From: JBBDWJ01 sp963824095
Lineage (GTDB): Bacteria > Acidobacteriota > Terriglobia > Bryobacterales > UBA6623
Length of the DNA: 64,000 bases
Direction: 5' to 3'
Assembly: GCA_963824095.1 (NCBI GenBank)
Contig: CAWGNS010000007.1
Span: forward strand, 620,001 to 684,000
In this document: positions 58,402 through 64,000 of the stretch, in pieces
Position numbering within the stretch: position 1 is the stretch's first letter
Layout of the letters: each line of letters opens with the position of its first letter
Program-made: the position numbers and the translations under genes
The notes under the pieces: model-generated
Told to the model about the DNA's origin: nothing
Database searches by the model: none
What the model saw: only the letters and a program-made list of their open reading frames with translations

Positions 58402-60057
58402 CTACGGATACATCACCAGTTTGCCGGTCATCGACTGATAGGTCACAAACCCAAAATCCAACCCATCGGCGGTGATGTTGGGGCCGGCGAGCTTCGGGCT
58501 GGTACCGATCAGCAATAGGCCCGTGCTCAGCGAGCCGCTCGAAACGCTCGCTGGCAGATTCGCCAGCACCGAGGGCGGCACCATGAAGCTGCCCAGCTCG
58601 AGCGGCACCGTGCAAACGAACGCGCCGCTGACGTTGTTCGCTGGCGTCGGCGAGCTCTCCGAAACGCCCAGAATGCGAACGAACTGCGTTTGCGCGTCGC
58701 CGCCCGACCAGGTCAAAAAAATGCCCTGCTTACGGTCGATGCGGCTGATCTGATCCTCATTGGTCCAGGTGATTGGCGGCGGAATCTCGAGGCTCGCCTG
58801 GATCTGCCCCACCGCGCTACCCGCGCCCGACTCCAGCCTGTAGGGACCGGGTTCGAGATAGAGCGGCGGCTGTTGCGTGGTCGCCAACAGCGACGCGTAG
58901 AAGCCCGGATTGGTGCGCGGTATCGAGCGCGCTCCCTGGGGCCCGCGCACGATCAGCTCCACGCCGGCGTCGATCGGGTTGAGCGGCGCCGGATTGGTCA
59001 GCGGATCCGAGCTGCCGCGCGAGAAATACGAAGCGCAGGTCCCCGGCGCCGGCATCGACACGGGCGCCACGAAATACCACGCCGGGTTCGCCACCGATTC
59101 GAACGCCGCGACCGCGCCGTCGCTTACCGAAACCTGCCCGCCGCCCAGTTGCAGATTGTTGCGCGTGAGCTGCACGCGGCCGAAACGCGATCCTCCGGCG
59201 GCGGTCGCGCCCGTGAACGCGTTCACCTCGTCCTGGCAGTCGCCTCCCGTGTCGGCAATCGACATTGTCGCCACGTTGCTGGTCGTGCCCGCCGCCGTCA
59301 CTACCACCACCGGCACATAGCAGCCCAGCGGCGCGTTCTGCGGCACCTGAAATACGATCTGATCGACCCCGGCGCAGCAGGGACTTCGCCCGTAATAAAG
59401 AATCTGCCCGGCGGGCCGGTCACCCACCAGCACCTGCACCTCGGCCAGGTTCCCCACCGGCGGCGCTTCGGTGTCGGGCGATTTGATGGCGCCCAACCCG
59501 GTGCCCCACAGCGTGACGAACTGGCCGCGCTGCGCGCTCTCGCGCGTGGAGTTCAACGGCTGCTCGGTCTGCGAGACAAAATTCTGGATTACCGCCGGCC
59601 CCGACCCCGTGCTGCTGATCGTGAAGATGCCGAAACTCGCCGGCACCACGCGCACCAGCGCCGGCGTGAAGCTGGTGCCGCCGGTGCCCGGAAACGTCAC
59701 CGAGATCGCTACGTCGCCCAGCGGCGCGTTCGACGGCATGATCGCGTTGACCTGATTGTTGTTGGCAAAAAGCGGAATCGCGTCGACCGACTGGCTGCCC
59801 TGCCGCACCGTGATCGAGACCCGCCCCAGCTCGCGCTGCAACGGGAATTCGCTCACCACGATCCCTTCGGGCGGTCCCATCTGGTCCCCGAAAATCGTAA
59901 AGATCGAGCCGCGCGCAATGTTGCCGCCCGGCACTTCGACGGGCAGAAAGCTCGCCGCGTTCACGACGCTATTGGAATTGAACGTAGGGTGCGCCCAGCA
60001 AGGCGCCGCCAGCCATACAGCGGCAAGCGAGAGCAACAGGTATCGAGTAAACGGCAT
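58402..60057 (-). CDS. Exported Solibacter-type protein (TIGR03437-like repeats)
   Basis: 551 residues from ATG 60057. Signal peptide MPFTRYLLLSLAAVWLAAPC. The mature N-terminus SVVNAASFLPVEVPGGNIAR with GSIFTIFGDQMGPP is the classic opening of the Solibacter uncharacterised domain. Two such modules are seen (first at about 25-150, second at about 150-260 with GQFVTLWGTGLGAIKSPDTE), then a beta-rich region (FQVPQNAPLGCYVPVVVVTA) and a C-terminal part rich in Pro/Ser. It is secreted or surface-anchored; role unknown. ATG 60108 would add 17 residues before the signal and is less likely. Confidence 0.8.
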   Translation of the reverse strand: MPFTRYLLLSLAAVWLAAPCWAHPTFNSNSVVNAASFLPVEVPGGNIARGSIFTIFGDQMGPPEGIVVSEFPLQRELGRVSITVRQGSQSVDAIPLFANNNQVNAIMPSNAPLGDVAISVTFPGTGGTSFTPALVRVVPASFGIFTISSTGSGPAVIQNFVSQTEQPLNSTRESAQRGQFVTLWGTGLGAIKSPDTEAPPVGNLAEVQVLVGDRPAGQILYYGRSPCCAGVDQIVFQVPQNAPLGCYVPVVVVTAAGTTSNVATMSIADTGGDCQDEVNAFTGATAAGGSRFGRVQLTRNNLQLGGGQVSVSDGAVAAFESVANPAWYFVAPVSMPAPGTCASYFSRGSSDPLTNPAPLNPIDAGVELIVRGPQGARSIPRTNPGFYASLLATTQQPPLYLEPGPYRLESGAGSAVGQIQASLEIPPPITWTNEDQISRIDRKQGIFLTWSGGDAQTQFVRILGVSESSPTPANNVSGAFVCTVPLELGSFMVPPSVLANLPASVSSGSLSTGLLLIGTSPKLAGPNITADGLDFGFVTYQSMTGKLVMYP

Positions 60058-60393
60058 GCGTGGTCGCGTTCCCCCGGACACAGCGGCGCGAGGCCCCGAG
60101 TACTCCATAATACAGCGGCCTTGGAAGAACCCACCGAACCGCACCAAGGAAGACGTGCGAGGGAGCACACCCAAACGGAAAAACTCGCGCAGGAGGCCTC
60201 CAGCGCAAAGAAGCGGCAACACAAACCGTGGCGCGAACCTCCAGGTTTGACGCGTCGCGAGTCCTCGCGACGAAGGGCCCCAAGGCGCCCGAGCCCGGGC
60301 AAGCCCAACACCCCCAACCCAATCAGCCAGGCAAACAGCCAAACGCCGCTACCAACCCGCAACTCGAGCCGACCACGTCGTCACTTAAAAACT
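60058..60393. other. Spacer between the TIGR03437-type gene and the ADOP permease; no gene seen
   Basis: 336 bases. Open frames continue the upstream and opposite genes but have no protein character. No strong repeat of families A-E was found here. Confidence 0.4.
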
Positions 60394-63084
60394 TCACTCG
60401 GCCCGCAGCGCGTCCAAAGGATTCACCGCGCCCGCCCGCCGTGCCGGCAACGCGCTCGCCACCAGGCACACCACCAGCAGCACCGCGGCGGCTCCCGCCA
60501 GAGTCAACGCATCCATGGGGCGAACGCCGAACAACTGGCTCTCGACAAAGCGGCCCAGCATCCACGACAACGGCAACGCAATCGCCAGCCCCAGCATGGC
60601 CAGCAACGCCGCTTCCCGCACGATCAATCCGCAGGCAGACCAGCGTGGCGCCCCCAGCGCCAAGCGAATACCAATCTCCTTGCTGCGGCGGGCCGCGGAA
60701 AACGACAGCACCCCATACAGGCCGATCATGGCGAGAAGGGTTGCGATCCCGGCGAAGGCCTCGGCCAACGCGGCCAGCATGCGTTCCGTCGTCAGCAAGC
60801 GGTCGAGTTCGCCATCGATGGTACGCATTCCCAGGACTGTCAGAGTAGGATCGACCTTCTGCAACGTGGCCCGGATCGCCGCGGCCGCAGCCGGGGACGA
60901 ACTGCGCGTCCGCACGTAGAACACGCCGCCTCCCGTCTGCAGTTCCCACAGCGGGAAGAACACCTGCGGCTCCTGTTCGCGCAGGCCGCGGTCCTGAAAC
61001 GTCGATACAACACCGACGATCTGGATGTCCGCGTCCGTGTCGGGGCGGTCGCCGATGCCGACTCGGGCTCCGAGCGGGTCGGTTCCTTCGAGATAGCGCC
61101 GCACGAACTCTTCGTTGACGATGGCCGAACGCAGCCCGAACGGATTGTCGTCCCGTGCGTCATGTTCGTCGAAGTTGCGGCCGCGCGTCACCCGCACGCC
61201 CAGCGTCGCAAAGAATTCGGGCGTGATCGCATTCAGCGGGATACTTTCGTCGGTCGTGATGCGCTTGCCAGATTCGATGGTCACAGGGTTGTTCCATGAC
61301 CCTCCAGTCAGCATGCTGCGGATGGCCAGCGCCGCCTGGTCGACTTCCGGCAGCTCCTGGACCGCCGCCAGCAGCCGCCGGCTCACGCTCTTCGCGGCGT
61401 AGTTGCCCATGCCATAGCTCATCTGCGTGAGGCGGAACGTCAGCAGGTTGGTGGTGGGGAACCCGGGCCCCTGCGCCCGCAAAGTCGACAGCGTACGCGC
61501 GAACAGGCCGGCGCCGACCATCAGGATCAAAGCCAGCGCGAACTGCCCGACAACCAGCGCCCTGCGAAAGCCAAGGCCGCCCGTAACCGCCAACGACTGC
61601 TGTTTCAGTGCGGTGAGCGGCCTCACCGAGGCGGCGAACAGTGCCGGCGCCAGCCCGGAAACCAACGCCGTCACGGCGGCGACAACGACGGCAAACAACA
61701 GGACGCGCGGATCGACGCCGGCGCTTAAGGCGATGTCCGAGGCCCCTTGTGCCGGCAGGAAGTGCAGGATCGCGCGGCTGACCGCTGGCGCAAGCAGAAC
61801 GCCCGCGAGGCATCCCGCCACCGCAAGCACGGCGCTTTCGACGAACTGTTCGGTCAGCAGGCGGCTTCGGGAAGCTCCCAACGCCGACCGCAAGGCCGTT
61901 GCCCGGCGGCGCGCCAGCGTCCGGGCCAGCGAAAGATTCGCCACGTTGAGACAGGCGAGCAGCAGAATCAGCGCCGTTGCGGCCAACAGCACCAACATGG
62001 GCTGCTGCATGCTCTCCCCCAGGCGCGGCTGCCCCCGCGCTCCGGGCAGCAGATCGAGATGCGAGGCGCGGTACTCCCGCATCTGCTGCTCGGTGACCTG
62101 CGGCCAACCTTTCCGCTGCGTGTCGGCTTCGAGATAGGCCTTGAACCAAGGCTGGAGCCGGGCCTGCGCCTGTTCGCGGCTAATGCCCGGTTTGAGGCGC
62201 CCGAACACGTGCAGGAAGCGCGTGCGGCGTTCGTTCAGCGAATCCTGCCCGATCGTCGCGCGCGGCTTCATCATCATGGGAATCCACATCGCCGGCACGA
62301 CACTCCAGTCGGTCCCATGAAAGCCCTCCTGAGCCACGCCGATCACCGTCATCGGGTATCCGTTCATCTGGATCTTGTCGCCGATGATCTTGGGCTCGGC
62401 CCCGAGGCGCGTGCGCCAGTAGTCATAGGAGAGCACCGCCACCGGATGCGCGTCGGGCTCGGTGTCGTCGGAATCGCCGATCAGCCGGCCGAGTGCCGGG
62501 CGCACGCCCAGTGTCGGGAAGTAGGAGCCGGTGACGACGTCAACGCTGACGGCTTCCGACAGGTTCTTGTACGAAAGGCTCACGTCCGCCGGCGAGCGCG
62601 CGAACAGGTCGACAAAAACGTCGTTCTCCGCGCGCAGATCGCGATAGAACAAGTAGGGCAACAAGCTGCCCCAGCCATTACCGCCGCCGATGAAGCGGCC
62701 ATTCCAGTCGAGTTGCACGAGTTCTTCGGGCTTCTCGACCGGCAGCGCGCGCCACAGCGCCTGGTCGCAAAGCGAAAAAATCGCCGTGTTGACGCCGATA
62801 CCCAGCGCCAGCGAAACGATCACCGTCAACGTCGAAACCGGCGAGCTTTTCATCTGACGCCAGGCGTAGCGAACATCGCGCGCCAGGTGATCGAGCCACA
62901 TCCAGCGGCTTGCCTCGTAGAAGCGCTCGCTGCTCTGGGTGACGTTGCCGAACGCGCGCCGCGCGGCGTCGAGCGCCTCGTCGCGGCTCATGCCCTCCTC
63001 CACCAGCCGGTCGGCCTCGATCTGAATATGCGCCCGGATCTCTTCGCTAAAATCCACGTCACTGCGATTCACTCTGTTCCGCAT
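60394..63084 (-). CDS. ADOP-type ABC transporter permease (MacB/FtsX-like)
   Basis: Third ADOP permease, 896 residues. N-terminal prefix DFSEEIRAHIQIEADRLVEE with ARRAFGNV, first helix TLTVIVSLALGIGVNTAIFS, MacB-like periplasmic domain, FtsX domain 1 (RRRATALRSALGASRSRLLT), middle helix RRALVVGQFALALILMVGAG, second periplasmic domain, and FtsX domain 2 (RRSKEIGIRLALGAPRWSAC) ending NPLDALRAE. The prefix is of the same type as in the permease at 23277. It follows its own PadR gene after 266 bases, and no ATPase gene is adjacent. It probably needs a separately encoded ATPase; substrate unknown. Confidence 0.9.
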   Translation of the reverse strand: MRNRVNRSDVDFSEEIRAHIQIEADRLVEEGMSRDEALDAARRAFGNVTQSSERFYEASRWMWLDHLARDVRYAWRQMKSSPVSTLTVIVSLALGIGVNTAIFSLCDQALWRALPVEKPEELVQLDWNGRFIGGGNGWGSLLPYLFYRDLRAENDVFVDLFARSPADVSLSYKNLSEAVSVDVVTGSYFPTLGVRPALGRLIGDSDDTEPDAHPVAVLSYDYWRTRLGAEPKIIGDKIQMNGYPMTVIGVAQEGFHGTDWSVVPAMWIPMMMKPRATIGQDSLNERRTRFLHVFGRLKPGISREQAQARLQPWFKAYLEADTQRKGWPQVTEQQMREYRASHLDLLPGARGQPRLGESMQQPMLVLLAATALILLLACLNVANLSLARTLARRRATALRSALGASRSRLLTEQFVESAVLAVAGCLAGVLLAPAVSRAILHFLPAQGASDIALSAGVDPRVLLFAVVVAAVTALVSGLAPALFAASVRPLTALKQQSLAVTGGLGFRRALVVGQFALALILMVGAGLFARTLSTLRAQGPGFPTTNLLTFRLTQMSYGMGNYAAKSVSRRLLAAVQELPEVDQAALAIRSMLTGGSWNNPVTIESGKRITTDESIPLNAITPEFFATLGVRVTRGRNFDEHDARDDNPFGLRSAIVNEEFVRRYLEGTDPLGARVGIGDRPDTDADIQIVGVVSTFQDRGLREQEPQVFFPLWELQTGGGVFYVRTRSSSPAAAAAIRATLQKVDPTLTVLGMRTIDGELDRLLTTERMLAALAEAFAGIATLLAMIGLYGVLSFSAARRSKEIGIRLALGAPRWSACGLIVREAALLAMLGLAIALPLSWMLGRFVESQLFGVRPMDALTLAGAAAVLLVVCLVASALPARRAGAVNPLDALRAE

Positions 63085-63191
63085 GTTGCGCGACCTCCCT
63101 GTGTCGAGGAGCCACCTCGCACCATCATCAGCACCACCGCAAGGCCCCCATCAGCACCACACCAGAGCGCAAGGTCCGCCCTTTCCCCTCA

Positions 63192-63220
63192 GCGAACAGA
63201 GCCGCGGGTGGAAGCCCGCG
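63192..63220. repeat. Family B palindromic repeat between padR and ADOP
   Basis: GAACAGAGCCGCGGGTGGAA then GCCCGCGGG; an imperfect hairpin in the 266-base spacer between the third padR gene and its permease. The rest of that spacer is without a recognisable gene. Confidence 0.65.
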
Positions 63221-63350
63221 GGCACTAACGCTTGGCACGACGACTCCCCCGCCGGGCCGTCTCCGTGGCCCTTCCCCGTACGACGTCCGCGTCGGCACGG
63301 CGGTGTTCGCTGGTGCGCGAACTCTTACTTGCCCGTCGGAAACCCCGCCG

Positions 63351-63716
63351 CTAGCCTTCTGCCGGCTCGAGGATTCGCCCGATCGCCGCCACGAGCCGCC
63401 GCCATTGGTCCTGCTCGCGAACCAGTTGCGCGCGGCCGCTCTTGGTCAACTCATAAAAGCGAGCTTTGCGATTGTTGCCGCTGACGCCCCACTTGGCGCG
63501 AATCCAGCCCTTGCCCTCCAGCCGTTGCAAAGCCGGATACAGCGAGCCATGATCGACCAGCAGCTCATCGCCGCTCTGCGCCTGAATCGAACGGGCGATC
63601 CCCTGGCCGTGCTCGGAACCAAACAAGAGCGTGCGCAGGATCAGCAGGTCGAGCGTGCCTTGTAGCAGCGCAATGCGATCTTTTTCGTCCAGGGTTTTTT
63701 CTTCTCGGGTTGACAT
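63351..63716 (-). CDS. PadR-family transcriptional regulator (ADOP-associated)
   Basis: 121 residues from ATG 63716 (MSTREEKTLDEKDRIALLQG). Core TLDLLILRTLLFGSEHGQGI and wing VDHGSLYPALQRLEGKGWIR with AKWGVSGNNRKARFYELTKS are standard PadR winged-helix features. An upstream in-frame ATG at 63737 lies in the promoter, so 63716 is chosen. The gene precedes an ADOP permease and is expected to regulate it; ligand unknown. Like the first PadR gene, its ATG lies 8 bases after the -10, compatible with a leaderless mRNA. Confidence 0.9.
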   Translation of the reverse strand: MSTREEKTLDEKDRIALLQGTLDLLILRTLLFGSEHGQGIARSIQAQSGDELLVDHGSLYPALQRLEGKGWIRAKWGVSGNNRKARFYELTKSGRAQLVREQDQWRRLVAAIGRILEPAEG

Positions 63717-63724
63717 CCTACCTG

Positions 63725-63753
63725 ACCATAAACTCACACGGGTCGAATGTCAA
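63725..63753 (-). promoter_or_regulatory. Promoter of the third padR gene
   Basis: On the minus strand: TTGACA (63753-63748), 17-base spacer, TATGGT (63730-63725), then 8 bases to ATG 63716. The start site would fall 1-2 bases from the ATG, so the transcript should have little or no leader. The hexamers and spacing are good. Confidence 0.7.
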
Positions 63754-63816
63754 CCCAAGTTGTATGGTCCACCACCCAGGCAACCCGACCAAGACCGAAA
63801 CAGCCACAAACCAAGA

Positions 63817-63853
63817 AAACAGAGCCGCAGGCGTAACGCCTGCGGCTCTGTTT
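63817..63853. repeat. Perfect family B hairpin (possible bidirectional terminator)
   Basis: AAACAGAGCCGCAGGCG and CGCCTGCGGCTCTGTTT are exact reverse complements with a TAA loop: a 17-bp stem. The AAA/TTT ends give short T-runs in both directions. It lies 37 bases after the stop of the cation transporter gene and before the padR promoter. Confidence 0.8.
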
Positions 63854-63889
63854 GTTGGGTTCCTGCCGGCAACGGCGAATGATGGGGCT

Positions 63890-64000
63890 TCAGTGGCCCT
63901 GGCAAGTCGAGCAGCAACTCTCGCCACGCAGCGCCTGCCAGCCTTCTTTGGCGATGATCGGGATCATCACCATCGCGGCCAGCGGGTCGGCCCACCACCA
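63890..64000 (-). CDS. Metal cation transporter, C-terminal end only
   Basis: The minus-strand frame from the window edge to the TGA at 63892-63890 encodes 37 residues: WWWADPLAAMVMIPIIAKEG, then WQALRGESCCSTCQGH. The ADPxAAxxMIPIIAKEG segment with a Cys-rich tail is typical of the end of cation transporters of the cation diffusion facilitator/ZIP-like DUF group in Acidobacteriota. The Cys-Cys-x-x-Cys tail may bind metal. The rest of the gene is outside the window. Confidence 0.65.
   Translation of the reverse strand, partial: WWWADPLAAMVMIPIIAKEGWQALRGESCCSTCQGH

Noticed and set aside
58690..61299. An 869-codon open frame on the plus strand
   Set aside because: Antisense to the TIGR03437-type protein and the ADOP permease; Arg-rich, low-complexity translation and no recognisable motif.
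1851..63853. CRISPR array
   Set aside because: The repeats are dispersed, palindromic and of several families; no regularly spaced repeat-spacer array exists in the window.

Overview
The window looks like a chromosomal segment of a high-GC Acidobacteriota bacterium, probably of the Bryobacterales/Solibacter group. This is inferred from gene content: three Acidobacterium-type duplicated orphan permeases (ADOP), each paired with a PadR regulator, and two exported proteins with the Solibacter-type C-terminal or N-terminal adhesin-like domain (TIGR03437-like). No rRNA, tRNA, CRISPR array, intact insertion sequence or phage module was recognised.

Layout. 1-13535 (minus strand) is a division and cell wall (dcw) cluster in the order mraZ-rsmH-ftsL-ftsI-murE-murF-mraY-murD-ftsW-murG-murC, with three MraZ-box repeats ahead of mraZ. 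murE carries one apparent frameshift. 14165-19333 (plus) is an unusual metal-transport/membrane-scaffold locus: a P1B-type metal ATPase whose reading runs into an HflK-like SPFH protein, an HflC-like protein with a histidine-rich N-terminus, and a second HflK-like protein. 19663-25886 holds two PadR-ADOP modules. 26094-30702 has a divergent pair: an NHL-repeat exported protein and a secreted transglutaminase-like protein with two frameshifts. 31045-35947 has a DoxX-like protein, phenylalanine hydroxylase, an exported esterase, a GT87-type membrane protein and a secreted helical protein with a clear terminator. 37491-40672 (minus) is a zinc/manganese-type uptake locus (outer-membrane protein, binding protein, permease; no ATPase gene). 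40896-44425 is a CHASE2 histidine kinase and a sigma-54-type response regulator, followed by convergent maf. 45259-48636 holds a DUF721/DciA-like protein, gatC, gatA and an exported TPR-like protein. 49239-53973 is serine synthesis (aminotransferase, serA) plus gpmI. 54118-58339 is a metabolic cluster (unknown protein, epimerase-like, DHDPS-like, small membrane protein, methyltransferase). 58402-63753 (minus) holds a TIGR03437-like exported protein and a third PadR-ADOP module. The right edge cuts a metal cation transporter gene.

The intergenic spaces are crowded with at least five families of short palindromic repeats, often as inverted pairs. Eight single-base frameshifts plus one nonsense codon hit only three loci. 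One of these is the essential gene murE, so at least some are probably assembly errors rather than gene decay. The most system-like novelty is the metal ATPase-HflK/HflC/HflK locus.
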